Source: Streptomyces sp. BK208 (GTDB lineage: Bacteria; Actinomycetota; Actinomycetes; Streptomycetales; Streptomycetaceae). Taken from it: a stretch of DNA of 64,000 bases. Position numbers and translations under genes: made by a program. This document shows, in pieces, positions 32,896 through 42,014 of the stretch. Position 1 is the stretch's first letter. The number at the start of each line of letters is the position of its first letter. The notes below the pieces were generated by a model that was given only the letters and a program-made list of their open reading frames with translations, was not told the DNA's origin and ran no database searches. The stretch lies in assembly GCF_004364245.1 (NCBI RefSeq), contig NZ_SOAV01000003.1, forward strand, positions 543,104 through 607,103, in the 5' to 3' direction.

Positions 32896-35445
32896 ATGCA
32901 ACCGATGAACTCCCCCGCTCTGCTGCGATGTCTCCTGGGATCGAAGAAGCGCGCCGCCGTGGTGGTGGCCTTCTGGGTCCTGATCGCGGGCCTCCTCGCC
33001 GGGGTCGCCCCGGCCCTGGAATCCGTCGAGGACAACGCCTCCGCCAACCTGCCGCCCGCCGCCTCGGACTCCATGAAGGCCCGTGATCTCGTCCGCGCCC
33101 AGCTTCCGGGCCAGGACGCGACGCCGGCGATCATCGTGGTCCGCGGCAAGGGCACCGACGCCGCGAAGAGCGCCACGCAATCGGTCGCCGCCATCACCTC
33201 GGCCCTTTCCGGAACCAGCCGACCCGACCATGTCGTGAGCGTGGTCTCCACGGTGACCGCTCCCGACGCTGCGGCCGAGTTGGTCTCGCAGGACCGCGGT
33301 GCTCAGCTGGTCATCGTGCCCATGGAGGGAAGCCCCTCGGACGAGTCCTTCCAGAATGCGGTCGACGAGGTGCGTGCCCTCGCGTCCGACCGGGCCGGGC
33401 CCGCCGACGTCGCGGTGACCGGCCCCGCCGGGATCGCCACCGACACCGTGAAGGTCTTCAGCGGCGGTGACAAAGTCCTGCTGCTGGCCACCGTCGTGCT
33501 CGTCCTGATCATCCTGCTGGCGATCTACCGCTCGCCCCTGATGGCGCTCGTGCCGCTTCTTGCCGTGGGCGTGGCTATGCGCGTGGCGGAGACTCTCGGC
33601 GCGATTCTCGCGGACGCCGGAGTCATCACGGTCAGCTCCCAGACCGCCTCGATCATGACCGTGCTGCTGTTCGGGGTGGGCACGGACTACGCGCTGATCA
33701 TCACCGCCCGCTACCGCGAGACCCTGCTCGACGAGCCAGACCGCGCCCGCGCGATGCAGGCCGCCGTGCGCCGCACCGCCGAGTCCGTCCTCGCCAGCGC
33801 CTCGACCATCGTGCTCGCCATGTTTGCCCTGCTCGTGGCCGTCTCCCCGGCACTTCAAGGCTTCGGACCGTACCTCGCTCTGGGCGTGGCCGTCATGGCG
33901 CTGGTGGCGTTCACCTTCATCCCCGCCCTGGTCCTCCTGCTGGGCAAGGGCGTGTTCTGGCCCGGGGGCGTGGACAAGGCCGCCGAACGCAGTCGCGGCG
34001 CAGGCGTCTGGCACCGCATCGCCGCCCTGGTCGCACGGGCTCCCGTCAGGGTGGCCTCGGCCGTGATCGCACTCCTGGTGGTGCTGAGCGCGGGACTGCT
34101 CGGCTACCAGGAGAGCTTCAACACCCTCAGCGGCTTCCGCGCCGCCACCGAGTCGGAGCACGGCCAGCACCTCATCCACGAGGAATTCGGGCCCGGCGAG
34201 ATCGCTCCCAGTACCGTCGTTGTTCATTCCCAGGACAACCTGCGCTCCGGCCCCGCACCCGCCGACATCGCCACCGCGCTCACCGACGCCGATCGCGTCA
34301 GCCGTGTAGCAGACCCCCGCATGGGCAAGGACGGCAAGACCGTCTTCTACGACGTCGTCCTCGACCTCGACCCCTACAGCTCGAAGGCACTCGACGCGAT
34401 CGGTCCCCTCAAGCAGGCCACACAATCCGCGGCCCAGGCCGCCGGAGTGCAGGACGCCACGGTGCTCATCGGCGGCGAGACCGCGCAGAACGCCGACATC
34501 CGCTCCGCCCTCGACCGCGACACGACCTTCATCGTGCTCCTGGTCCTGGCCCTCGTCACCGCGGTCCTCGTCCTGCTGCTCCGCTCGCTCCTTGCCCCGC
34601 TCTACCTGGTCGCGACCCTGATCCTGTCGTTCCTGGCCACCCTGGGCGCCACCACCTTCTTCACCGTGACCGTCCTCGGTGACGACGGCATCGGCAACCG
34701 CGTCACCGCGTACATCTTCGTCTTCCTCGTCGCGCTCGGCGTCGACTACAACATCTTCATCATGAGCCGGTTCAAGCAGGAACTGCGCACCCAGCCCCCA
34801 GCGAAGGCGATCACCGCCGCCCTGACACGCACCGGCGGCGTCATCTCCTCCGCGGGCCTCATCCTCGCGGCGACCTTCGCCGTCCTGATGACCCAGCCGA
34901 TCCGCGAGCTGTTCCAGTTCGGCTTCGCCATGGCCTTCGGTATCCTGCTGGACACCTTCCTCATCCGCCCGCTCCTGGTCCCCGCCATCGTCCGCCTGCT
35001 CGGCGACCGCGCCCTGTGGCCCGCACGCCCAGGCACCCCGACGCCTTCCACGCCCACTCCCGAACCGCCTTCCGCCGACGCGCCGGCCGCTCAGGCTGCC
35101 GAACCCGGGTCCGGGCGTCTGCTGCGCGCGTTCACCTGGATCGCGGTCATCGAAGCGTGCACGTGGGCAGGTCTACTGGTCGGGATGTACCTCAAGTACA
35201 TTCCTGAAACCACCGAACTGGGCGTACGGATCTTCGGCACCCTCCACGGCGCCGCCTTCATCGCCTACGTGTTCCTGACCGTCCTGGCCGCGATCCGGCT
35301 GAAGTGGCGGCTGGGCCGGACCACGATCTTCGCCCTGCTGGCCGCCGTACCCCCGTTCATGACTATCGCGTTCGAAATCTGGGCCCGCCGCACAGGCAGG
35401 CTCCCTCAACCGGCCGCGGACCCGAGCCCAACTCCAGCCCTGTAA
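32896..35445 (+). CDS. MMPL/RND transporter with C-terminal DUF3817 fusion
   Basis: This 849-residue integral membrane protein has two MMPL repeats, each with an extracytoplasmic loop followed by 5-6 helices. The helix-4 signatures are GVGTDYALIITARYRE in the first half and ALGVDYNIFIMSRFKQ in the second, with the proton-relay Asp-Tyr. After a Pro/Thr-rich linker (about 712-735), residues 738-830 form a separate domain with three helices (AFTWIAVIEACTWAGLLVGM, then LGVRIFGTLHGAAFIAYVFL and FALLAAVPPFMTIAFEIWAR) that matches DUF3817. In most genomes DUF3817 proteins stand alone, so this fusion is notable. The divergent TetR gene and palindrome indicate inducible export of a lipophilic compound. 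Confidence 0.9.
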   Translation: MQPMNSPALLRCLLGSKKRAAVVVAFWVLIAGLLAGVAPALESVEDNASANLPPAASDSMKARDLVRAQLPGQDATPAIIVVRGKGTDAAKSATQSVAAITSALSGTSRPDHVVSVVSTVTAPDAAAELVSQDRGAQLVIVPMEGSPSDESFQNAVDEVRALASDRAGPADVAVTGPAGIATDTVKVFSGGDKVLLLATVVLVLIILLAIYRSPLMALVPLLAVGVAMRVAETLGAILADAGVITVSSQTASIMTVLLFGVGTDYALIITARYRETLLDEPDRARAMQAAVRRTAESVLASASTIVLAMFALLVAVSPALQGFGPYLALGVAVMALVAFTFIPALVLLLGKGVFWPGGVDKAAERSRGAGVWHRIAALVARAPVRVASAVIALLVVLSAGLLGYQESFNTLSGFRAATESEHGQHLIHEEFGPGEIAPSTVVVHSQDNLRSGPAPADIATALTDADRVSRVADPRMGKDGKTVFYDVVLDLDPYSSKALDAIGPLKQATQSAAQAAGVQDATVLIGGETAQNADIRSALDRDTTFIVLLVLALVTAVLVLLLRSLLAPLYLVATLILSFLATLGATTFFTVTVLGDDGIGNRVTAYIFVFLVALGVDYNIFIMSRFKQELRTQPPAKAITAALTRTGGVISSAGLILAATFAVLMTQPIRELFQFGFAMAFGILLDTFLIRPLLVPAIVRLLGDRALWPARPGTPTPSTPTPEPPSADAPAAQAAEPGSGRLLRAFTWIAVIEACTWAGLLVGMYLKYIPETTELGVRIFGTLHGAAFIAYVFLTVLAAIRLKWRLGRTTIFALLAAVPPFMTIAFEIWARRTGRLPQPAADPSPTPAL

Positions 35446-35563
35446 CCGCACCCCGCGGAGGGACTCGATCGGACACGCGGTGCACATCATCGCCATCGCC
35501 GTGCGGGCCCCGGCCGGGCGGGACAGCCACCGACATCACGCCGACAACCGAGAGAAGACAGAA

Positions 35564-35860
35564 ATGAGCACCGCCGTCACCGAGTTCACCCTCGCCGCGC
35601 CCGCCCAGGGCGCGTTCGAGGACCACTTCACTGTCAGAATGCGCGCCACCCTTTCCAACGTGCCGGGGCTGCGCAACGCACGGCTGCTGCGTCCCCGCAA
35701 GGGCGCACACGGCTACCTGGCCGTCCTCGACTTCGAGGACGACGCCGCATTCACCGCCTACACCTCGTCGGAGGCATTCCGCGCCGCGCACGCCGACCCC
35801 ACCCACTCGCTCTCCGACGACAACCGCGTCACGGTCTTCGAAGCGGTCACGCAGGGCTGA
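35564..35860 (+). CDS. Small ABM-like (antibiotic biosynthesis monooxygenase) protein
   Basis: This 98-residue protein has the ferredoxin-like alpha/beta pattern of the ABM family: FTLAAPAQGAFEDHFTVRMR, then GLRNARLLRPRKGAHGYLAV and DFEDDAAFTAYTSSEAFRAA. Such small dimers act as cofactor-free oxygenases or simple ligand-binding folds. No catalytic residue can be assigned. ATG 35564 lies 118 bp after the MMPL gene on the same strand, so it could belong to the TetR-controlled unit. Confidence 0.7.
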   Translation: MSTAVTEFTLAAPAQGAFEDHFTVRMRATLSNVPGLRNARLLRPRKGAHGYLAVLDFEDDAAFTAYTSSEAFRAAHADPTHSLSDDNRVTVFEAVTQG

Positions 35861-35971
35861 CATGTCTGGTCCCACGGGTGCCGGAATAACTCGCTCGGCC
35901 GAGCCGCGCCTGATGACGCAGACGGTGCCTCCTGACCGCACCGCATCCGCGGTGACCGCCGAGTCGGCCAA

Positions 35972-36016
35972 GGGCGGCCCCTCGGAGTTACAGGCAGTGG
36001 CTCCGAGGGACCGCCC
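35972..36016 (+). terminator. 16-bp hairpin terminator
   Basis: Positions 35972-35987 pair with 36001-36016 at 15 of 16 positions (the exception is one C-A mismatch) over a 13-nt loop, 112 bp past the ABM-like gene. It is the likely end of the MMPL/ABM transcript. Confidence 0.6.
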
Positions 36017-36219
36017 TCGCCTGTACGGGTAGGCAGACCAGGTGCAGGGGCCGGGCATTCTGGCCGCGGCGGAGGCCAGGTCCGGGGGGCGTGTCCGGCT
36101 CGAACTGGCCGTGGGCGTTCACATGGGTTCAGAGGAGCGGGCACCAAGCCCAGCCAGCACCACAACTCCGGACGCCGCTGAAGTCGTGGAGAACGGAAAC
36201 ACCGCCCACCACATACTGT

Positions 36220-36480
36220 TCAGCGGCGGATGAGCCCGAGGTCGTCGATGGCGGTGACAGTGGCCACAGCGGCGGTGCGCGAGTCGGTTCCGAGGTTGGC
36301 ATAGATGCAGGCCAGGTGATATCGACGGTGCCTTCGGTCAAGTGGAGGCGTGCGCCGATGGCCTGGTCGGACAGTCCGTCGGCGACCGGTGAGAGGACTT
36401 CGGTCTCACGTCGGGTCAGGTTGGTGGCGGGAGCGCGGAGCCGGTTCATCAGCCGGTCGGCGACGGTGGGCGCAAGGTCC
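36220..36480 (-). pseudogene. Relic of a NarL-type response regulator (C-terminal part)
   Basis: The minus strand encodes LAPTVADRLMNRLRAP, then LTRRETEVLSPVADGLSDQA and RLHLTEGTV. After a 1-bp frameshift the next frame gives DSRTAAVATVTAIDDLGLIR and R before the stop. The whole stretch is homologous to the end of the intact regulator at 40.2 kb, including the final GLIRR-stop. The receiver domain is missing. This is a dead partial duplicate. Confidence 0.85.
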
Positions 36481-37024
36481 CGGGGGGCGGAACCCCCTTT
36501 CACTGAAAGGTGCCGCCTTTCACCCATCGACGGAAGCGGGTGTGCAATATGGCCCAGGAGCCGTACCGCTCGGGCACGTCCTGCCAAGCCGTTCCGGTCC
36601 GAAACTCCACACGATCCCGTTGAGTACCGGCCGATCGTGCAAGCGTTGCTGCCCCGGTCTGCCGAGCGGGGGCAGCAACGCTTGCACGAAGGGTCACCCG
36701 GCACCGGACAGTATCGGCTCCTCTCCGACTGGTGGCGAGCTGCGGTCGGAGCCGAGCTTCCAGACCGTGCCGGTGCGGCGCCCGCACAGACTCCTGAACG
36801 CAACCTGTTCCGTCGACGGTGTGATCGGCGCCTTCACCATCACCAATGACAGCGCCCTGATGATCCTCGACCTGGGCGTCGACGCCCTGCACCCTGCAGT
36901 CCCTGACCGTCTACCTGATCCGTCAGGGCACCCTCGACGATTACCTGGAGCAGAGAGAACCTGCTTCATCGGGCGCGAGAGGCAGGGCCCTGCCTCGCCA
37001 GTCGGTGACGACCCTTCAGAAATA
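36481..37024. other. Gene-free region with a long perfect inverted repeat
   Basis: No supportable gene is present. Coding-like snatches such as LQSLTVYLIRQGTLDDYLEQ (plus strand, around 36895-36955) suggest decayed genes but match no family I recognise. The 20-bp inverted repeat at 36636-36688 lies inside. Confidence 0.4.
36636..36688. repeat. 20-bp perfect inverted repeat, 13-nt loop
   Basis: Positions 36636-36655 are the exact reverse complement of 36669-36688. The arms are only moderately GC-rich (GTGCAAGCGTTGCTG core), unlike simple GC hairpins. No gene end is close enough for it to be a routine terminator. Confidence 0.7.
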
Positions 37025-37380
37025 GCGTCACCCGAGCGTCAAGACCTTCGGTTTCCCCTCGCGCCAGGAGAAGGGCCGACCACGCCGACATCGCGGCACC
37101 GCTCGTGCAACGCCAGGTCAGGCGGCTTTCACGAGCGGTCCGCAAGCTCTACGTCGTGCGCTTTGGAGAACAGGTCGAGCGCAACAGGCCGCTCCTGATC
37201 CAGCCAAGAAAAATGCAGGTCAGAGCCCCTTTGCGGCGGGCTCCAAAATCGCCACGCACTCAACGTGCGCAGTCATCGGAAAGATGTCGGCCTGAGCGAG
37301 TCTCGGAAAAGGCCAGGTCAGAGCCGGTTTATCGGCTCGCTGTCCCGTGGGCGGGCACCAACAGCGTCAAACGAGCGTCA
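37025..37380 (-). repeat. Island-boundary repeat, copy 3
   Basis: The minus strand encodes LAQADIFPMTAHVECVAILE, then PAAKGL and a stop (about 37302-37220). The inner GCGTCA-N5-GCGTCA box is at 37364-37380, 76 bp from the DIF codons. The outer box is at 37025-37041. The flank between outer box and gene end (AACAGGTCGAGC and neighbours) aligns with copies 4 and 5. Confidence 0.8.
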
Positions 37381-37522
37381 TGACCAACGGTCCATCCCGC
37401 TTCTCTTCCGGCGGGACAGGCTGCCACGATCAGCTCACCTGCACCGGCCCGCTCCCGCTCGCTCCGGACGCAGGCTCGCACATCATGACCCGCACCGCTT
37501 CTCAGGCCGCCATAATGGAGTC

Positions 37523-37915
37523 ATGCCCTCAAGCCCACAGCACGCCGTACCCCCTCCGAGCGGCCTCTCGGGCCCGGTCGCCGAGGACCTCGCGCTGTAC
37601 CAGGAGAAGTTCCGGCGGCGCCTGCCGGAGTCGCTGGACGAGTTGCACGGCCCGACCCAGGGGGTCGTGGAGCTGCCACTGCACATGGCCTGGTCGGGGA
37701 TGACCTCGTACGACCTGGGCAAGCCGCGCCAGTGCATGGGCCTGTACCGCACCGTCCTGCACGAGGGACTGCGCGACGACCTGCCCCGTTACCTCAATCG
37801 GGATCTGCTCCTCCAGCTGTGGCCGGTGCTGCGCACCCTCGTCGGCCGCACCGTGCGCGCCGTATGGGAAGACGCCTTCACTCAGCTCGCCTCCCGCACC
37901 CAGGCCGCCGCGTGA
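37523..37915 (+). CDS. Hypothetical partner of the AbiEii-type gene
   Basis: This 130-residue protein of no recognised family is mostly helical, with a central SLDELHGPTQGVVELPLHMA and an RQCMGLYRTVLHEGL segment. It is translationally coupled to the nucleotidyltransferase gene downstream (GTGA overlap at 37912-37915), so it is the likely antitoxin or regulator half of the pair. It has no helix-turn-helix that I can see. A CATAAT box (37511-37516) sits 6 bp before ATG 37523, so the message is probably leaderless, even though GGAG also occurs too close to the start to serve. Confidence 0.6.
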   Translation: MPSSPQHAVPPPSGLSGPVAEDLALYQEKFRRRLPESLDELHGPTQGVVELPLHMAWSGMTSYDLGKPRQCMGLYRTVLHEGLRDDLPRYLNRDLLLQLWPVLRTLVGRTVRAVWEDAFTQLASRTQAAA

Positions 37916-38589
37916 CGGACATGCCGGAGCTGCACACGCGGCTCCTGGCGGATGTGATCGCCCTCGGCTCCCCATATCCCCTGGTCCTCACCGGCGGATA
38001 TGCCGTGCGGGCGCACCACCTCGTCAACCGCCCCAGCCAGGACCTCGACGTCGCCACCGAGAACCCGGCGCCCATGGCCGACATCGCCGCCACGCTCCGC
38101 GCCGGTCTGGAAGACCGCGGCTGGAAAGTGCACGCGCTGGAGACCGCGCCACTGTCCGCGCGCTTCACCGTGACCGACCCAGCCACCGAGCAGGAATGCG
38201 AAGTCGACATCCTCAAGGAGATCTTCTGGCGGCCTGTCGCACAGAGCCCTTACGGACCCGTCCTCGCGGAGGAGGACGTGATCGGGACAAAGGTCCGCGC
38301 CCTCGCCGACCGTGGAGCGCCCCGCGACCTGATCGACGTGTTCGCCGCCTCCCGCCGCTGGACCAACGCCGAGCTCGAGGAGTTCGGCCGCCGCCACGCC
38401 CGCGGCCGCTTCGAGCGCGAGGACTTGCAGGCGAACCTCACGGGCGCCGAGTGGACCGACGACGAAGCCTTCGCCGCATACGGCCTGGACGAGACCACGA
38501 TCACTGCTCTTCGTATCTGGGCCGTGGAGTGGGCCGACGACCTCGCGACCCGCCTCCTCGAAGAGTCCGATGATCCGGACATCGACTGA
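37912..38589 (+). CDS. AbiEii/AbiGii-type nucleotidyltransferase
   Basis: This 225-residue protein has the minimal nucleotidyltransferase core of AbiEii toxins: VLTGGYAVRAHHLVNRPSQD, i.e. the GG signature, His and the S-x-DLD metal-binding aspartates (Asp44, Asp46). The EVDILKEIFW segment holds the third acidic residue. AbiEii proteins transfer nucleotides to targets such as tRNA and act in type IV toxin-antitoxin or abortive-infection systems. GTG 37912 gives the 4-bp overlap; ATG 37921 is an alternative start. The acidic C-terminus (EESDDPDID) is unremarkable. Its place next to repeat copy 3 fits cargo of a mobile island. Confidence 0.8.
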   Translation: MTDMPELHTRLLADVIALGSPYPLVLTGGYAVRAHHLVNRPSQDLDVATENPAPMADIAATLRAGLEDRGWKVHALETAPLSARFTVTDPATEQECEVDILKEIFWRPVAQSPYGPVLAEEDVIGTKVRALADRGAPRDLIDVFAASRRWTNAELEEFGRRHARGRFEREDLQANLTGAEWTDDEAFAAYGLDETTITALRIWAVEWADDLATRLLEESDDPDID

Positions 38590-38849
38590 TCACGCCCGAA
38601 CCTTCACACGGCTCCAGCCACCCGGGCGGTCACGAAACTCGGCAGCACCCTGCCTCTGCCGCCTATCGTGACGCTCCTTTCTGCACGGAGCCGAGCGGAG
38701 TCCTGGGCCGCCAACGGCCATCCACACGGCTGCGGCGCTTGAGAGCGCGGATTCAATCGCGCTGAAGGGGGGGCACCTTCAAGGACTCGCTGAGGCCAGG
38801 GACGTTCACCTGCACCCTGGCCCGTCGGCCACGGACCGGTCAGCGACCA

Positions 38850-39431
38850 TCACCAGAGCTTGTCGATCTCCCCTGGGTACAACTCGATGCGGGAGTGATG
38901 GAACGACGCTTGCGCCTGACGGCCCGCAGCCGAGAAGAAGCCCGACATCATGACCTTGTCGAAGCCGGGCTGATCGCTGGGGAAGGGGTCCTGCGGTGTT
39001 CCTCCGATGAGCACGGCTCCCGGAAGCACACGCCAACCGGCGCTCTCATAGAACGGCTGCAAGGGGCGATCACACGTGAACAGGCCCAAGTCCAGGCCCT
39101 GGGCGGCCATCCTCTCCCGCGCCGCTGCCACCAACTGCCGACCGTACCCACGGCCACGTGCCTGCTCGCTCGTCACCACCCTGCTCAGCCCACCAGCAGA
39201 AAGGCACCGGTCGACATGGACGATCTCTTTGAACAGGATGTCCAGCGCGGCCAGCACGGTTCCCTCGCCCACGAGCAACATCGAAATCGGCCGCAGTGCG
39301 GGATCATGGGTGGGGGTGGCAACAGGAGCGTCCGGCCCTGACTCGGACGGCCACACCTGCTCCTGGATCTCTCCCACCTGAACACGCAAGTCGGTGGGAG
39401 TGGCTGCTTCCGGGAACGACAAGATCTGCAT
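38850..39431 (-). CDS. GNAT-family N-acetyltransferase
   Basis: This 193-residue protein has the acetyl-CoA-binding motif A (SRVVTSEQARGRGYGRQLVA, with RGRGYG) and the motif-B end FYESAGWRVLPGAVLIGG. An N-terminal beta-strand PISMLLVGEGTVLAALDILF precedes them. The acceptor is unknown; aminoglycosides, small amines and proteins are all possible in this superfamily. ATG 39431 begins MQILSFPEAATP. It stands alone on the minus strand. Confidence 0.85.
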   Translation of the reverse strand: MQILSFPEAATPTDLRVQVGEIQEQVWPSESGPDAPVATPTHDPALRPISMLLVGEGTVLAALDILFKEIVHVDRCLSAGGLSRVVTSEQARGRGYGRQLVAAARERMAAQGLDLGLFTCDRPLQPFYESAGWRVLPGAVLIGGTPQDPFPSDQPGFDKVMMSGFFSAAGRQAQASFHHSRIELYPGEIDKLW

Positions 39432-39743
39432 GCGCCGATTGTGCTCACGCCCCGAGCAAGCGCAAATGATGTAACCGACGACGATCACGCTCTGCCACAA
39501 GGTCAACACAGGAAGCGCCGAGGCCGAACCTCACAGCGGCTCAGCCTCGACCACGTCGGGCCCTGTAGTTCTCCGGCGACCGAGCCGAGTCTCGAAGCCC
39601 AGCCGGTGGCCGTACTCATGTCCGGACCCGCCCTTCGGCATCGGACCCAGCACCTGAATCAGGTGGGGCCCGTACATCACGTCCCAAGACGCAACCGCGT
39701 GCCAGTGGCGCGTTGGTCGAAGACCCCGCGATGGTCAGCGTGA
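39432..39743. other. 312 bp without a supportable gene
   Basis: This is the promoter side of the GNAT gene and the downstream flank of the M1 peptidase relic. I see nothing else in it. Confidence 0.4.
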
Positions 39744-40060
39744 TCAGTGACGGTGCCCCTGCTGGACGGCCTGTAGCTTCTTCCAGGACTTCGGCTGCTT
39801 GGTCGCAGCCGCCTTGAGAGACGGCTGGTCACTCTTCCCGTTCGGCCCGACAGCGGGTTTCGAGGTCTCGTACAACCAAGTGCCGAACAGCCGGTCCAGC
39901 TGCTTGCCCGTCGCCTTCTCGGCGTACGCGACGAAGTCCGCGACGGCCGCGTCCGTGCCGGCGTACTTACGCTGCCAGCCCCTGAGGACCGCGAAGAAGT
40001 CCTCGTCGCCGATCTCCTTGCGCAGCGCGTGCAGAGGAATGGGACTCGACTCCAGCCGCA
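39744..40060 (-). pseudogene. C-terminal remnant of an M1-family metallopeptidase
   Basis: About 100 residues match the end of secreted actinomycete M1 peptidases: ALRKEIGDEDFFAVLRGWQR, then FVAYAEKATGKQLDRLFGTW and LYETSKPAVG. The HExxH catalytic half is absent and the preceding sequence is unrelated. The remnant ends at TGA on the minus strand near 39744. Confidence 0.8.
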
Positions 40061-40167
40061 TGCCGGTCAGCGTTGCGGCGGAGGACAGGGTCGAAGACGT
40101 TCTGGTCCACGCGGTTGGGTGACGTGCGGCTGCACGACATGAGACGGGGCAGGGCCGCCGCACATGG

Positions 40168-40806
40168 TCAGCGGCGGATGAGGCCGAGGTCGGTGGCAGT
40201 GGCGACCGCTGCGGTGCGCGAGTCGACGCGGAGCTTGGCGTAGACGCGGGCCAGGTGGGACTTGACGGTGCCCTCGGTCAGGTGGAGGCGGTCGCCGATG
40301 GCCTGGTTGGACAGGCCGTCGGCGACCAGGACGAGGACTTCGGTCTCGCGCCGTGTCAGGGCGGTGCCCGGTGTGCGCAGCCGGTTCATCAGGCGGTCCG
40401 CGACGGTCGGCGCCAGTGTCGTGCGTCCGGCGGCGGCCGTGCGCACGGCGGCGGCCAGGTCCTCGGGCGGGGCGTCCTTGAGGATGTAGCCGGTGGCGCC
40501 GGCCTCGATCGCGGGCAGGGTGTCGGAGTCGGAATCGTAGGTGGTGACGATCAGCACGCGAGGGGCACTCGGGCGGGCGGTGATCCGGGCGGTGGCCTCG
40601 GCGCCGCCCATGCCCTTACCGAACTGCAGGTCCATCAGCACGACGTCGATGTCGCCTTCGGCGGCGCGGGTCACGGCGTCCTCGGCGGTGGCTGCTTCGG
40701 CCACGACGAGGAGACCGAGCTCGGTCTCCAGCACGGCGCGCAGTCCGGCTCGTACCACGGGGTGGTCGTCGGCCAGAAGCAGGCGGATGGGGGTGTCGTA
40801 GGTCAC
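40168..40806 (-). CDS. NarL-type response regulator
   Basis: This is a 212-residue protein. The receiver domain (1-120) has LLADDHPVVRAGL, the phospho-acceptor Asp59 in VVLMDLQFGKGMGG and Lys in YILKDAPPEDL. The LuxR helix-turn-helix (145-205) has LTRRETEVLVLVADGLSNQA and EGTVKSHLARVYAKL. GTG 40806 overlaps the kinase stop by 4 bp, so the pair is coupled. The divergent FtsX/ABC operon starts 170 bp beyond the kinase gene and is the likely target. A frameshifted copy of its C-terminus lies at 36.2 kb. Confidence 0.95.
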   Translation of the reverse strand: MTYDTPIRLLLADDHPVVRAGLRAVLETELGLLVVAEAATAEDAVTRAAEGDIDVVLMDLQFGKGMGGAEATARITARPSAPRVLIVTTYDSDSDTLPAIEAGATGYILKDAPPEDLAAAVRTAAAGRTTLAPTVADRLMNRLRTPGTALTRRETEVLVLVADGLSNQAIGDRLHLTEGTVKSHLARVYAKLRVDSRTAAVATATDLGLIRR

Positions 40807-42014
40807 GGGCGGGCCTCGGGCTCGGTCGGCTTGAGGGGCAGATGGGCGGCCAGGGCGGTGCCGTGGCCAGGGACGGATTCGATCGTCAGGGTGCCGCCGA
40901 GGGCGTGGGCGCGGGCGCGCATGGCGACCAGCCCGAAGCCGCCGGCCTCGAGGTCGGGGACGGGCAGGAGGGCGGGGTCGAAACCGCGTCCGTCGTCGAC
41001 GACGTCGAGGGCGACGTGGTCGCCGAGGTAGCTGAGGGAGACTTCGGCGGTGGTGGCCTCGGCGTGGCGAACGGTGTTGGCAAGGGCGGACTGGGCGATG
41101 CGCAGCAGGGCGACCTCGTGCGCGGTGGCGAGCGGGGCGGGGTCGCCGGTGAGGTGGAAGCGTGCGGTGAGCCGGTGGCGGGCGGACGTGGTGGCGCACA
41201 GTCGTTCCAGGGCGCCGGCCAGGGTGCTGCCTTCCAACGTGGGCGGGGTGAGCGCGGCGACGAAGCGGCGGGCCTCGGCGAGGTTGTCAACGGCAGCCTG
41301 CCGTGCTTGGTCGACGTAGCGGGCGGCGTTCTGCGGTGACTGGGGCAGTGCTCGCTCGGCGGCGCGCAGCAGCAGTTGGATGCTGGAGAGGCCCTGGGCG
41401 AGGGTGTCGTGGATCTCGCGGGCCAGGCGGTCGCGTTCGGCCAGCACACCGGCGGTGTGCTGGGCAGCGGCCAGGTCGGCGCGGGTGGCGGTGAGTTCCT
41501 CGATCAGACGTCGGCGGTGTTCGCTCTCCCGGTACAGGGCCTGGTACCCCCACACCACGGCGACCACCACGGCGGCGCCGAGGGCGGGGCCGATGGCTAT
41601 GGCCAGGCTGAACGAGTGCTGGTGGGCGGCGAAGCCCGCGATGGCCGCGCCAGCGGTGGCGGCCACGGCCACCAGTCCGGCTCTGCGGGACAGCAGATGC
41701 AGCTGGAGGAAGTACAGCGGGAAGGCCACCCACACCGCATCGGGGGACAGCGCGAGCAATACCAGCCAGCAGGCCCCCACGGCGGCCAGCCACAGCGCGG
41801 CGACCTGCCGCGAACGGCGTACGCACGGCAGCGTGGGCCCGACCGCGTACACCAGGCCACACACCACCGAGGCAGCAACGATCCACCCGGCGTGGGGCCG
41901 CTCGTCGGCCACGGCCCGGCCGACGGATAGGGCGAGCAGGCCGATGACCAGCAGGTGCAGGCACCAGGCCAGGGCCCGGGTGGTCGGGGTCAGGGCAGGG
42001 GCGGCGGAGTTCAC
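40803..42014 (-). CDS. Sensor histidine kinase (HisKA_3/NarX-like)
   Basis: This is a 403-residue protein. Five or six N-terminal helices (15-160) without a large extracellular domain suggest an intramembrane-type sensor. A dimerisation segment with His202 follows (RLAREIHDTLAQGLSSIQLL), then the HATPase with VVDDGRGFDPALL and GGFGLVAMRARAHALGGTL. GTG 42014 is the start. Kinases of this small-loop type often sense antibiotics or envelope stress and control adjacent ABC exporters, which fits the divergent FtsX-type transporter. Confidence 0.93.
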   Translation of the reverse strand: MNSAAPALTPTTRALAWCLHLLVIGLLALSVGRAVADERPHAGWIVAASVVCGLVYAVGPTLPCVRRSRQVAALWLAAVGACWLVLLALSPDAVWVAFPLYFLQLHLLSRRAGLVAVAATAGAAIAGFAAHQHSFSLAIAIGPALGAAVVVAVVWGYQALYRESEHRRRLIEELTATRADLAAAQHTAGVLAERDRLAREIHDTLAQGLSSIQLLLRAAERALPQSPQNAARYVDQARQAAVDNLAEARRFVAALTPPTLEGSTLAGALERLCATTSARHRLTARFHLTGDPAPLATAHEVALLRIAQSALANTVRHAEATTAEVSLSYLGDHVALDVVDDGRGFDPALLPVPDLEAGGFGLVAMRARAHALGGTLTIESVPGHGTALAAHLPLKPTEPEARP

